From the NCBI GenBank assembly GCA_902626185.1, contig CACOEA010000003.1:1-61681 (forward strand): a stretch of 61,681 nucleotides of DNA. Direction: 5' to 3'. The notes under the pieces were generated by a model. The model had not been told where the DNA came from. It made no database searches and worked only from the letters and a program-made list of their open reading frames with translations. This DNA is from an uncultured Pelagibacteraceae bacterium. Lineage in GTDB: Bacteria > Pseudomonadota > Alphaproteobacteria > Pelagibacterales > Pelagibacteraceae. Every line of letters starts with the position of its first letter. Positions within the stretch are counted from its first letter, which is position 1. Both the position numbers and the translations under genes were made by a program. This document shows positions 34,203 through 42,979 of the stretch, one piece after another.

Positions 34203-35243
34203 ATGATTAAAGTTGGTGAGCACATTACCATTGATTTTCTTGGTGTAAAAAAAGATTATTCACCTGAATTTTACGAAAAAGTTATTTACAAGATAGCAAA
34301 AGCCGCGAAAGTTGAAATCCTAAATGTGGCTTCTCATAGATTTGAACCTCAGGGATTTACCTTAGTTGCATTGTTAGCAGAAAGCCATTTTAGTTTTCAC
34401 ACTTTTCCTGAAAAAGGTGTAATAAGTTTTGATTTCTTTACCTGTGGAAAAGTAAATCCAAAAGTTGCATTAAAAATTTTGAGAAAAGAAATTGATCACA
34501 ACAGAGTTGTGACAAATGCTTTTGAAAGAAGCAGTGTGGGTTTATATGATGATATATATAGTACTCCAGGCCAAAAAAAGTTTTATGTTGTAAAAGATGT
34601 TTTAGAAAAATTTACCTCAAAAGTTGGTCAATTCGTTGAGATAATGGATTTAGAAGAATTTGGTCACGCTTTATTTATTGATCATGAAATTCAAGTTGCC
34701 GAAAAAGATGAAAAGATTTATAGCTCAAATTTCTTTAAATCTAGTCACGATTTGAGCAAGAAAAATAACAATGTAGCCATCATTGGAGGAGGAGATGGGG
34801 GCGTCGCTAGAGCATGCTTAGAGAATAATTCCAACTATATTGATTGGTTTGAATTAGACCCAGAAATTGTAGATGTTTGTTACCGCCATTTACCAAAAAT
34901 TTGTTCAAAAGTTAAAAAGAGCAATAAGATCAAAACATTTTGGGGCGATGCTTTTAAAAGCATTAAAGAAATAGAGGATTCTAAATATGATAAAATTTTT
35001 GTTGATTTAAATGATGATCAATACTGTATTGATTTAGCAAAAAAAAATATGAAAGGACTAAAAAGAATTTTAAAAAAAGGTGGCATTATTACTGCACAAG
35101 TAGGCAGTAAAGACAAAAAGCCCAAACAAGTGGAAAATTGGTGTAAAGTCCTAGATAAAAGTTTTGGAAATGTAAGGGTTACTGGTGCTTATATCCCAAG
35201 TTTTGACTGTAATTGGAATTTTGCCTCATCTATAATGAAGTAA
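34203..35243 (+). CDS. speDE: S-adenosylmethionine decarboxylase/spermidine synthase fusion
   Basis: This 346-residue protein joins two polyamine enzymes. Residues 1-115 are a SpeD: ESHFSFHTFPE at 60-70 contains the Glu60-Ser61 self-cleavage site that makes the pyruvoyl cofactor, with catalytic His66 and Cys81 in FFTCG. From about 125 to the end is a SpeE-like aminopropyltransferase with IIGGGDGGVARACLE near 184, WFELDPEIVDV, and IFVDLNDDQYC. It makes decarboxylated SAM and transfers its aminopropyl group to a diamine, yielding spermidine and MTA. It sits six bases after the aldolase gene, beside the enzymes that recycle MTA. The SpeE part is short compared with about 285 for typical SpeE. 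Confidence 0.88.
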   Translation: MIKVGEHITIDFLGVKKDYSPEFYEKVIYKIAKAAKVEILNVASHRFEPQGFTLVALLAESHFSFHTFPEKGVISFDFFTCGKVNPKVALKILRKEIDHNRVVTNAFERSSVGLYDDIYSTPGQKKFYVVKDVLEKFTSKVGQFVEIMDLEEFGHALFIDHEIQVAEKDEKIYSSNFFKSSHDLSKKNNNVAIIGGGDGGVARACLENNSNYIDWFELDPEIVDVCYRHLPKICSKVKKSNKIKTFWGDAFKSIKEIEDSKYDKIFVDLNDDQYCIDLAKKNMKGLKRILKKGGIITAQVGSKDKKPKQVENWCKVLDKSFGNVRVTGAYIPSFDCNWNFASSIMK

Positions 35244-36040
35244 TGTTTCGTGTATCTTGTATTCAACTTTGTTCAAGTGATAATGTTACATATAATTTAA
35301 AAAGAACAACATCACTAATTTTAAAAGCAATTAAACAAAGAACAGATTTTATATTAACTCCTGAAGTTTCTTCAAAAATTTCTTTAGATAAGAAAAAACT
35401 TCTTAAATCAGCTACATCAATGGATAAAGATTTGTATCTTAAAGGCATTAAGTTATTAGCAAAAAAATATAAAAAGTGGATTTTAGTTGGCTCTTTGATT
35501 ATCAAAGTAAAGAAAAATAAACTTGTAAATAGATCAATACTTATTTCTCCATCTGGGAAAATTAAATGTTATTATGACAAAATTCACATGTATGATGCAA
35601 AATTAAATTCAAAGGAAAAATATTTTGAGTCAAGATTATTTAAGTCTGGTAATAAAGTTAAAACGACTAATTTGCCTTGGGGCAAACTTGGTCTTTCCAT
35701 CTGTTATGATTTGAGATTTCCACATATGTATAAAAAGATGTCAAAACTAGGAGTTATTTTTATTAGTGTGCCTTCAGCATTTACAGAAACGACTGGAAAG
35801 AAACACTGGCATACACTTTTAAAAGCTAGAGCCATAGAAAACTTTTCTTATGTTTTTGCTCCTGGCCAAGGAGGCAAGCACTGCAATGGAAGAAAAACTT
35901 ATGGACACTCTTTAATAGTTTCACCAGATGGTGAAATCTTAAAAGAATTGGGGAAAAAAGAAGGAGTAATTACGACAACTATTAATCCTAATTTGGTAAA
36001 AAAATTAAGAAAAAATATTCCTAGTGTTAAATATTTTTAA
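35243..36040 (+). CDS. Carbon-nitrogen hydrolase (nitrilase superfamily, Nit2-like)
   Basis: The ATG at 35243 overlaps the stop of the speDE gene (TAATG) and begins MFRVSCIQL, the usual first strand, so I prefer this start to one 30 bases upstream. The 265-residue protein has the Glu-Lys-Cys triad: E41 in LTPEVSS, K113 in YDKIHMYD and C154 in LSICYDLRFP. It is most like Nit/omega-amidase branches, which hydrolyse alpha-keto acid amides or N-carbamoyl/deaminated glutathione. Position after speDE and the MTA genes may suggest a role in methionine or polyamine metabolism, but this is inference. Confidence 0.88.
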   Translation: MFRVSCIQLCSSDNVTYNLKRTTSLILKAIKQRTDFILTPEVSSKISLDKKKLLKSATSMDKDLYLKGIKLLAKKYKKWILVGSLIIKVKKNKLVNRSILISPSGKIKCYYDKIHMYDAKLNSKEKYFESRLFKSGNKVKTTNLPWGKLGLSICYDLRFPHMYKKMSKLGVIFISVPSAFTETTGKKHWHTLLKARAIENFSYVFAPGQGGKHCNGRKTYGHSLIVSPDGEILKELGKKEGVITTTINPNLVKKLRKNIPSVKYF

Positions 36041-36432
36041 AAATGAGATTTTACCTCTTTAATATTTGATCCTAGAGTTTGATTAATTTTTAATTTGATT
36101 TTAGCCCTCTCATCGTTAAACTTATAAACGTTTCTGGCTAATTCAATAAATTTAGGCCCAAAATCATTTTTTTTTTCAGATAATCTTTTTTCATTTTCAA
36201 TATCCCAAAGCTTTAAATTTAAGTCTTTTAGTTGATCTCGTAATATTGAAATTTTTGATTTATCTTTAATTGAATCATTCATAGTAGCATTTAATGAATC
36301 TAACTCTTTGTCTATTTCAGTTTGCTTTGTTTGATCGGCTATCTTATCTTTTTTGATTTCCAATATTGTTATCTTATCAATGAGCTCTCCGGCTGAAATT
36401 TCTGCCAATATTTTGTCTAATTTGGTATTCAT
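36037..36432 (-). CDS. DUF6165 family protein
   Basis: The 131-residue protein matches a small helical family seen in lipopolysaccharide gene clusters: ISAGELIDKITILEIKKDKI near 12-31, LKLWDIENEKRL near 73 and IELARNVYKFNDERAKIK near 96. It is mostly alpha-helical with probable coiled coils, and soluble. Function is unknown. It converges with the nitrilase gene (four-base overlap) and is divergent from the heptosyltransferase gene with 48 bases between. Confidence 0.8.
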   Translation of the reverse strand: MNTKLDKILAEISAGELIDKITILEIKKDKIADQTKQTEIDKELDSLNATMNDSIKDKSKISILRDQLKDLNLKLWDIENEKRLSEKKNDFGPKFIELARNVYKFNDERAKIKLKINQTLGSNIKEVKSHF

Positions 36433-36480
36433 TATGTATTTTTAAGTTATACTAAGCAATAGATATACACAGATATTATA

Positions 36481-37413
36481 ATGTCAAATATTTTAGTTAT
36501 TAAACATGGGTCACTGGGTGATCTTATTCAAGCAAACGGCGCTATTAAAGATATAAAAGAACATTATAAAAATAGAAAAGTGTTTCTTTTAACTTCAATA
36601 CCTTACGCAATATTCATGTCAGAATGTCCTTATATAGACGGCGTTATAATCGATAAAAGATTACCGAGATGGAATCTATTCTTTTTATATAACTTAAAAA
36701 AATTATTATCAAAATATAATTTCAGTAAAGTTATCGATCTACAAAACTCAAGTAGAACAAAATTTTATAGAAAATTTATATTAAAAGATTCAGAATGGTT
36801 TTCTTCTTATGAAACTTTGGAACCCGGACAAAGTAAAAAAGATTTTGACAATTATCCTGTTCTGGATCGAATGGAACTTCAACTTAAAAAAGATAATATA
36901 CCAACAAAATATATTAAAAATATAGATTTAAGCTGGGCAAGTGAGCATATTCTTCCTTTAATAAAAAAATTTACAAACAGAGATTACATTTTGGTTTTCC
37001 CCTTCTGTTCAAAAAAAAATTTGAATAAAAAATGGCCTTTTTTTAAAGAATTGATTTCACAGATAAGGAGAGTGTACAAAAATCGATATTCAGTACTTAT
37101 TGCTCCTGGCCCGAGTGAAATAGATGAAGCAAAAGAACTAAATGCTAATGTTGTTTTAGAAAAAGGTGAGTCTATTAATATCAAACAATTGATATCACTG
37201 ATAAAAGATGCAAAATTTGTTATTGCTAACGATACGGGCCCAGCACATATTGCATCACATCTTAAAAAAAATGGACTTGTTTTATTTGGAAGTCATACTT
37301 CTGCAAGAAAAGTAAGTATTGAAAATCAAAATTTTCAAGCAATAAGTGTTGATCAACTAAGTGAGTTAAGTGTTGAAGTAGTCATGAACAAAATTACTGC
37401 TAATTTAAATTAG
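36481..37413 (+). CDS. Glycosyltransferase family 9 (heptosyltransferase-like)
   Basis: The 310-residue GT-B protein has ILVIKHGSLGDLIQANGAI at residues 4-22, where GSLGDLIQA is the acceptor-domain signature, and FVIANDTGPAHIASHL near 245-260, with the conserved D-T-G-P-x-H motif binding ADP-heptose. It adds a sugar to the lipopolysaccharide inner core at the cytoplasmic face. It converges with a GT4 gene, overlapping nine bases. DUF6165 next to it is a usual neighbour of such genes. Confidence 0.9.
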   Translation: MSNILVIKHGSLGDLIQANGAIKDIKEHYKNRKVFLLTSIPYAIFMSECPYIDGVIIDKRLPRWNLFFLYNLKKLLSKYNFSKVIDLQNSSRTKFYRKFILKDSEWFSSYETLEPGQSKKDFDNYPVLDRMELQLKKDNIPTKYIKNIDLSWASEHILPLIKKFTNRDYILVFPFCSKKNLNKKWPFFKELISQIRRVYKNRYSVLIAPGPSEIDEAKELNANVVLEKGESINIKQLISLIKDAKFVIANDTGPAHIASHLKKNGLVLFGSHTSARKVSIENQNFQAISVDQLSELSVEVVMNKITANLN

Positions 37414-38496
37414 TTCTATATATTTTTTAACAATTTTGTTCCAACTAAAATTTTTAGAGAATTCGTAAGCGTTTTTTCCTAGAACTTTGAAGTTGTCATT
37501 TTCAACCATCTTTAAAAGAGTTTCATATAAAGCATTAAGATCATTTCCGTCACAAAGATATCCAGTTTTACCATCAATTATTGCATCAGCTTCACCACCA
37601 AAAATTCCACCTATTGATGGTTTGCCGTATGAAGCAGCCTCAATAAAGGTAATACCAAAGCCTTCGATTGATTTTTTATACACCACAGATGGCATGACAA
37701 ATAAATCTGCTTTTTCTAGTAAACCTAACTTTTCTTGTTCGGATGATTTGTAGATAAAAACTACCTCTTTAGAAAGACCTAATTCTTTTTTTAAATTTTC
37801 TAATTTTTCTTTTTCTTCTCCATCGCCGATCGAAACGTATTTTAGATTAGGATATTTTGGTAAAAGATTTTTTATAGTCATTAAAATATTTTGATGACTT
37901 TTCCTTCCATCCAATCTGGATATAGTTAATAATTTTGGGAAAGAGTTCCCAAATATAGTTTTAGCAAATTCTTTTGATGAAGGTTTAACTTCAATAGGGT
38001 AATTACATCCTGGGTTAATAATTTTTATGTTATTTTTTTCGTAACCAAGTTTATTTAATAGATTTTTTGTAAAATTTGAGTTTGAAATTACAAAATCAGG
38101 TTTTTCAAGAGCCGATATCATTCTTTTGTTTAACTTTGAGCCTACTAAATGATTAATTTCTTTTGAATGTATAAGACAAAAAGATTTCGTTTTTTTTAGA
38201 ATTTTTAAATCAATATTTTCAATGCTTTTCCAATGATCAAAAAATGTTGCTCTTGGAGTGTGACTATTGATATAATCTTTTACAAGATTTGCTTTTCTAT
38301 ATTTTTTAAAAAATTTAAATCCTGAAATTCTTTCAATATTCAATTTTGAATTTTTGTCATATTTTTCACAATCCTCAAATTTATCTGCAAATACTTTTAC
38401 TGGGCCGTGATTTAGAAGCGCTATCGACAGACCTTCCATAAGGTTTTGTATACCTCCAATATCTGGTGGAAAATTTCTTGTTGAAATTAAAAACAT
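37405..38496 (-). CDS. Glycosyltransferase family 4 protein
   Basis: The 363-residue GT-B protein has RNFPPDIGGIQNLMEGL at residues 7-23 (donor/acceptor loop of GT4), a FLTISRLDGRK-like segment (LLTISRLDGRKSHQNI near 190) and KSIEGFGITFIEAASYGKPS near 280, with the E-x7-E pattern at EGFGITFIE. It transfers a sugar to a surface glycan from the cytoplasm. Its ATG shares the last base of the upstream redoxin stop at 38496, so they may be co-transcribed. Confidence 0.9.
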   Translation of the reverse strand: MFLISTRNFPPDIGGIQNLMEGLSIALLNHGPVKVFADKFEDCEKYDKNSKLNIERISGFKFFKKYRKANLVKDYINSHTPRATFFDHWKSIENIDLKILKKTKSFCLIHSKEINHLVGSKLNKRMISALEKPDFVISNSNFTKNLLNKLGYEKNNIKIINPGCNYPIEVKPSSKEFAKTIFGNSFPKLLTISRLDGRKSHQNILMTIKNLLPKYPNLKYVSIGDGEEKEKLENLKKELGLSKEVVFIYKSSEQEKLGLLEKADLFVMPSVVYKKSIEGFGITFIEAASYGKPSIGGIFGGEADAIIDGKTGYLCDGNDLNALYETLLKMVENDNFKVLGKNAYEFSKNFSWNKIVKKYIELI

Positions 38497-39053
38497 TATT
38501 TAAACCATTTAATATTACATCCCATACTTGGAATTTGTTTTTGAGGACCCCTATGGGTTTCTGCGATTAATTTCATTGCTAATTTTAATTCACTTTCTCC
38601 ATGGTTAACAGGTTTTAGATCTTTTAACTCTCTAAATCTTCCCCGATATTGAAGTTCTAAATTCTTGTTATAGCCAAAAAAATCTGGTGTGCATACAGCT
38701 CCGTATTTTTTTGCAATTTCTTGAGACTCATCAATTAAGTAATGTAAATTATCAAAGTTGTTATTTTTAGCAAACTCTATCATCTTGTCAAAAGAGTCCT
38801 CAGGATAATTTTTAGTATCATTAGACATTATTGCAATTGAATTAATCCCTTCTTTTTGTAAATTTTTACAGTCTTCAACAAGATCTTTTATAATAGCTTT
38901 TACATAAGGACAGTGATTACAAATAAACATTATTAATGTTCCGTTTATCCCCTTTGCACCACTTAGAGATATAAATTCGTTATTAATTGATTTGAGACTA
39001 AAATCTTCTGCTTTTTTACCAAACTCACAAATTGGTGTTTTAGTTAAAACCAT
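38496..39053 (-). CDS. Thioredoxin-fold redoxin (AhpC/TSA-like) protein
   Basis: The 185-residue protein has the peroxiredoxin-like start AEDFSLKSINNEFISLS, a CNHCPYVK motif near residue 46 in place of the usual thioredoxin CxxC, and YGAVCTPDFFGYN near 118 with the cis-proline strand. No signal peptide is present, so it is cytoplasmic. It likely handles thiol-disulfide exchange or peroxides; the exact substrate is unknown. It is divergent from the gamma-carbonic anhydrase gene (41 bases). Confidence 0.82.
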   Translation of the reverse strand: MVLTKTPICEFGKKAEDFSLKSINNEFISLSGAKGINGTLIMFICNHCPYVKAIIKDLVEDCKNLQKEGINSIAIMSNDTKNYPEDSFDKMIEFAKNNNFDNLHYLIDESQEIAKKYGAVCTPDFFGYNKNLELQYRGRFRELKDLKPVNHGESELKLAMKLIAETHRGPQKQIPSMGCNIKWFK

Positions 39054-39094
39054 AATATATTATAAGTGTTATATATAAATTATACAGCAATATT

Positions 39095-39604
39095 ATGATT
39101 TACGATTTTGAAGGTCACACACCAAAAATAGATCCAAATAGCTGGGCTGCGCCTAATGCAGTATTGATAGGTAAGGTTGAATTAAAAAAAGACTCGAATG
39201 TTTGGTTCAACGCTACCTTAAGAGGAGATATTGAGCCAATTGTTATAGGTGAGGGTACAAACATACAAGATGGAAGCGTTTTACATACAGACCCAGGTTG
39301 TCATATTACAATTGGAAAAAATGTGACAGTTGGTCATTTAGTAATGTTACATGGGTGTGTAATTGAAGATGACTGTTTAATTGGCATTGGAAGCACTATT
39401 TTAAATAAAGCGAAGATAGGAAAAAACTCAATAATCGGGGCGAATTCATTAATAACCGAAAATAAAGTTATACCCGAAAGATCCTTAGTTATTGGAAGCC
39501 CTGGCAAAGTAATAAGACAAGTAACTGATGAAGAGATTAAAGGCATTAAAGAAAATGCTTTTCATTATGTTGAAAATTACAAAAAATATAAAAAAAAAGT
39601 TTGA
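39095..39604 (+). CDS. Gamma-carbonic anhydrase family protein
   Basis: The 169-residue protein is a left-handed beta-helix of hexapeptide repeats. The three zinc-type His ligands are at H64 (LHTDPG), H81 (VGHLVM) and H86 (LHGCVIE). FNATLRGD near 38-45 is the family's conserved loop. Proteins like this (PaaY, YrdA types) form trimers and may have carbonic anhydrase or thioester hydrolase activity; many have no measurable activity. It is followed after eight bases by the dioxygenase gene. Confidence 0.9.
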   Translation: MIYDFEGHTPKIDPNSWAAPNAVLIGKVELKKDSNVWFNATLRGDIEPIVIGEGTNIQDGSVLHTDPGCHITIGKNVTVGHLVMLHGCVIEDDCLIGIGSTILNKAKIGKNSIIGANSLITENKVIPERSLVIGSPGKVIRQVTDEEIKGIKENAFHYVENYKKYKKKV

Positions 39605-39612
39605 TAAAGTAA

Positions 39613-40653
39613 ATGATAAATTCAATTAAAAGATTTTTACCTCATAAAAGACAAGATCAAAGACATTATGGAAAATTTATTGGTTCGTTTAATTTTCTCA
39701 GATTACTTTCATGGAATATCTCACATCCTAAAAGATTAATGAATAGATTAAAATGGAAAACTTTATTTTCAAATTCTAAAATGAAAATAAAAAAATATAA
39801 TCAGCATTTAAATGGCAAACATTTAGATAATAAATTATCTGGCAAACTTGGAAATTTTCTTAAAGATGGTGGTTTAATAGTAAATAATTTTTTTGAAGAA
39901 AAAAAAATTGATAATTTTTTAAATGAATATAAGAATTTAATAGATAAAGAAAAAGATAATATCAAAGAAAAAAATTCAAACCAGGCAACAGTCTATAAAA
40001 GAATTAATTTATATCTATCAGATGCATTATTTGATCTTTGGCTTGATAGCTCGATCATAGATTTTATTGAACACTCTTTAGGAAACAAAATATATGCTAG
40101 AGAGTATCCAACCCTGGTTTATACAAAATATTTACTTGACGAAAATTTAAATTCAAAAGACGAATATAACCAAAAATATAAAGGACAGAATATTCAAGGA
40201 CCTTATTTTTGGCATGTAGATCATACTGCGGGTTTAGTAAACTTGCATATTTTATTGGAGGATATAGATAATACTTGTACTCATATGCAATTTTTAAGTA
40301 AGAGTAACAAATATTCTAATACGAGAGATTTGTATTCAGACGAAACAGTAAAACACTCTGGGCACGAGGTGGTTGATTGTATAGGAAAAAAGGGCTCAAT
40401 ATATTTTCATAATGGTAATACTTTACACAGAGTTGTAGGAAAAAAAAATTCAAGCAGGTTAGGATTAATATTTTCATTTTCAACCGGTTCTAATATCGAA
40501 TTTAATTGTAAAAATATTTTTAATGGATACTCATCTAGTTATGATTTGAAAAAAATGGAAAAAAGAAAAAGAAACATCTTAAAAGGCTTATTTCCTTTTG
40601 AAGGTGTAAATGATTTAATAGGAGAAGATTTAATAAAAGGGACTGGTCAATAA
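39613..40653 (+). CDS. Fe(II)/2-oxoglutarate dioxygenase, phytanoyl-CoA hydroxylase-like
   Basis: The 346-residue protein has the double-stranded beta-helix metal triad H201-x-D203 in YFWHVDHT and distal H272 in TLHRVVG, with R282 binding 2-oxoglutarate ten residues later. DCIGKKGSIYFHNGNTLHR matches the PhyH signature. The first 90 residues are basic and unfamiliar. It hydroxylates an unknown small molecule; position among glycan genes and before a polysaccharide-lyase-like protein gives only weak hints. No signal peptide is present. Confidence 0.8.
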   Translation: MINSIKRFLPHKRQDQRHYGKFIGSFNFLRLLSWNISHPKRLMNRLKWKTLFSNSKMKIKKYNQHLNGKHLDNKLSGKLGNFLKDGGLIVNNFFEEKKIDNFLNEYKNLIDKEKDNIKEKNSNQATVYKRINLYLSDALFDLWLDSSIIDFIEHSLGNKIYAREYPTLVYTKYLLDENLNSKDEYNQKYKGQNIQGPYFWHVDHTAGLVNLHILLEDIDNTCTHMQFLSKSNKYSNTRDLYSDETVKHSGHEVVDCIGKKGSIYFHNGNTLHRVVGKKNSSRLGLIFSFSTGSNIEFNCKNIFNGYSSSYDLKKMEKRKRNILKGLFPFEGVNDLIGEDLIKGTGQ

Positions 40654-40695
40654 TCCGGTAAATAAAATTTAAAAAATAACCAATTATTTTTCTTA

Positions 40696-41508
40696 ATGTT
40701 ACAAACTATAAAAAATATAAGAAATAGTTTTTTTATTTTAATCGTAATATGCCCAAACATTTCTGCAAAAGAAATTACAAATTTGTCTTGGAAGAAAAGC
40801 GTATTTGTTGGAAAAAAACTTTCTAATTTTAGAGAAACAGTCACATCCCCAGCTTTAGGAAAAGAAGCCTGGAAAATCACATTGCTACCTAAAGATTGTG
40901 GAAGAGATGAAGAAGGAGATTACTCAGATTGTAAAAACAATGGTAGAGATCCTGTTGTTGGGCATGGAGGAGGAGACAGAGCTAGAAGCGAGTATTACAC
41001 ATCAACAAAATTTAAAGGTGAGAAATGGCATTCGGTAAGTATTTTTATTCCAAATGATTTTAAAAGCGTAGAGCCTGTAAGTACTTCCTTTTTTCAAATA
41101 TATGAGAGAGGAGAAGGCCCAAGATTAATGTTAAGACCAAAATATGGTGTGTTATCACCAAGATATTACCCAGTAAATGGTATGGACTCAGCAGGAGTTG
41201 TGTATAAGAGACTTAGGATTAAAGACATGAAAGGAAAATGGACCACAATTTTATTTCATACAAAAATGTCTAAAGACCCCAAAAAAGGATTCATGAAAAT
41301 GTATGTAAACGATACACTTTATAATGTATTCGAAGGAAGAACTAGTTTTGGAGGGGAGCACTACAATAAATTTGGAATATATCATAGTTGGATTAGTAGA
41401 TGGAATGACAAGTTTAATGGTGAGTATCCTAAACAAGTTATTTATTATGACAATCTTTTTAGAACAAATAAAAAGGAAAAGCTTTTAAAACTTATACAAA
41501 AAAACTAG
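40696..41508 (+). CDS. Secreted polysaccharide-lyase-like protein (heparin lyase I fold)
   Basis: The 270-residue protein has an N-terminal hydrophobic signal (to about residue 24, ISAKE). The rest resembles the concanavalin-like polysaccharide lyase family (PF14099): GHGGGDRARSEYYTST near 89-104 holds the R-x-E pattern of family members, EKWHSVSIFIPNDF near 108, a FQIYERGEGP stretch, KGKWTTILFHTKMS near 178, and FGIYHSWISRWND near 228. It would act in the periplasm or outside on acidic polysaccharides. It converges with the PNPOx-like gene (four-base overlap). Confidence 0.72.
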   Translation: MLQTIKNIRNSFFILIVICPNISAKEITNLSWKKSVFVGKKLSNFRETVTSPALGKEAWKITLLPKDCGRDEEGDYSDCKNNGRDPVVGHGGGDRARSEYYTSTKFKGEKWHSVSIFIPNDFKSVEPVSTSFFQIYERGEGPRLMLRPKYGVLSPRYYPVNGMDSAGVVYKRLRIKDMKGKWTTILFHTKMSKDPKKGFMKMYVNDTLYNVFEGRTSFGGEHYNKFGIYHSWISRWNDKFNGEYPKQVIYYDNLFRTNKKEKLLKLIQKN

Positions 41509-42104
41509 GGAACTAACCAATTTTGTTTTTTATTTTTTATATCAAAAATAGCTCTACGATGACCTTTTGCGGCTAAGTATAACCATTCAATAGATTTAAT
41601 ATTACATTTGATTACCGTAAAATTTTCATAACCTTTTTCACTTTGCTCCATCGTATAATCAAAATCCTCTAATTTCGAAATCATACCTGATGTTGGATTT
41701 TTTGATGTAGTGCCAGGCGCATCATCTGTAAGGTAACATCTTCTACTGATATGTTGAGTTTTTTTCCAGGACTCTTCAGTTATTTCATTTTTATTATTAA
41801 TTTCACAGGTAACTTTAACTCTTAATTGAATTTTTTCTTCTTTATCGTAAAAAACTAAAGATGCATTCTTGTTTTTCTTAAGTATATCTACTTTTGGAGA
41901 CCTAAGATCTGTATGAAATTGCAATAGATTATTGTTCTTATCTGACTTTCTTAAAACAACGATTCTTCCATCTATATCATTTTGGTCGGTGCAAATAAAT
42001 ACTGGTATTCTAAATGGCGAACTTCTATTAATTACTGCATCGTCCAACATGGACCATAATTTTTTTTGTATTTCTTCTAAGCTTTCATAGTATGCTGGTT
42101 GCAT
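41505..42104 (-). CDS. Pyridoxamine 5'-phosphate oxidase-like flavoprotein
   Basis: The 199-residue protein has a split-barrel FMN fold: RIVVLRKSDKNNNLLQFHTD near 47-66, RSPKVDILKKNKNASLVFYD near 68-87 (FMN phosphate contacts) and a C-terminal IEWLYLAAKGHRRA motif. It is similar to the Alr4036/PPOX class rather than true PdxH, whose C-terminal substrate-binding motif differs. The substrate is unknown. It is three bases downstream of the dehydrogenase gene on the same strand. Confidence 0.75.
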   Translation of the reverse strand: MQPAYYESLEEIQKKLWSMLDDAVINRSSPFRIPVFICTDQNDIDGRIVVLRKSDKNNNLLQFHTDLRSPKVDILKKNKNASLVFYDKEEKIQLRVKVTCEINNKNEITEESWKKTQHISRRCYLTDDAPGTTSKNPTSGMISKLEDFDYTMEQSEKGYENFTVIKCNIKSIEWLYLAAKGHRRAIFDIKNKKQNWLVP

Positions 42105-42107
42105 ACT

Positions 42108-42977
42108 CTATTTCCTAAATCTTTTGATTAAGCTCGAGGTATCCCATCTCTGTCCACCCATTTTTTGAACATCTGCATAATACTCGTCTATTAATTTAGT
42201 GATGGGCAATGGAGAATTATTTTTTTTTGCCTCTTCCATTGCTATTTTTAAATCTTTTCTCATCCAATCAACAGCAAAACCATAATCAAACTTATCTTCA
42301 ATCATTGTTTTATGCCTATTATCCATTTGCCAGGATTGTGCAGCCCCTTTAGATATTACTTCAATTACATCGTGCATATTTAAACCAGCATTCATTCCAA
42401 AATTTATTGCCTCTGATAAACCTTGAACTAATCCAGCAATACATATTTGGTTAACCATTTTAGTTAACTGACCACTGCCCGAAGGGCCAAGTAATTTAAT
42501 TTTTTTGCTGTAACAATCAATTACTGGTTCTGCTTTTTTATAAGGCGTCTCATCACCTCCAACCATTACCGTTAAAGATCCACCTTCGGCTCCAGCTTGT
42601 CCGCCAGATATTGGAGCATCTAGAAAATCAAATCCTTTGGTCTTCGCTTCTTTATATAGCTCACGAGCTATATTAGCTGATGCAGTGGTATTGTCGATAT
42701 AGATAGAACCTTTTTTAGCAGTTTTAAACAGTCCTTTATCACCAAGAGTTACCTCTCTTAAATCGTTATCATTACCGACGCATGTAAAAATATAATCACT
42801 ATCTCTTGCAGCATCTTTAGGCGTATCTGCAAGTTGCCCACCAAATTCTTTGACCCATTTTTCAGCTTTTGATTTTGTTCTATTATAAACAGTTACATTA
42901 TGGCCAGCTTTTGATATATAACCTGCCATAGGGTAACCCATTACGCCCAGACCAATGAAAGATACTTTACAACTCAT
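42108..42977 (-). CDS. 3-hydroxyisobutyrate/tartronate-semialdehyde-type reductase
   Basis: The 289-residue beta-hydroxyacid dehydrogenase has VSFIGLGVMGYPMAGYI at its N-terminus (NAD(P) loop GxGxMG), DAPISGGQAGAEGGSLTVMV near 117-136 (substrate loop) and the catalytic Lys in KMVNQICIAGLVQG near 169. It reduces or oxidises a beta-hydroxyacid such as 3-hydroxyisobutyrate, glycerate or 3-hydroxypropionate. It is divergent from the MFS gene with only two bases between the start codons, so promoters must lie inside the other gene. Confidence 0.88.
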   Translation of the reverse strand: MSCKVSFIGLGVMGYPMAGYISKAGHNVTVYNRTKSKAEKWVKEFGGQLADTPKDAARDSDYIFTCVGNDNDLREVTLGDKGLFKTAKKGSIYIDNTTASANIARELYKEAKTKGFDFLDAPISGGQAGAEGGSLTVMVGGDETPYKKAEPVIDCYSKKIKLLGPSGSGQLTKMVNQICIAGLVQGLSEAINFGMNAGLNMHDVIEVISKGAAQSWQMDNRHKTMIEDKFDYGFAVDWMRKDLKIAMEEAKKNNSPLPITKLIDEYYADVQKMGGQRWDTSSLIKRFRK

Positions 42978-42979
42978 AA

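Noticed and set aside
35213-35243. Upstream start for the nitrilase-family gene
   Set aside because: The added ten residues lie inside the end of speDE and do not resemble the family; the ATG at 35243 overlaps the stop in the TAATG style common here.
31040-36040. SAM-type riboswitch near the MTA/polyamine genes
   Set aside because: The gaps before mtaP and speDE are too short (about 44 and 6 bases) to hold one.
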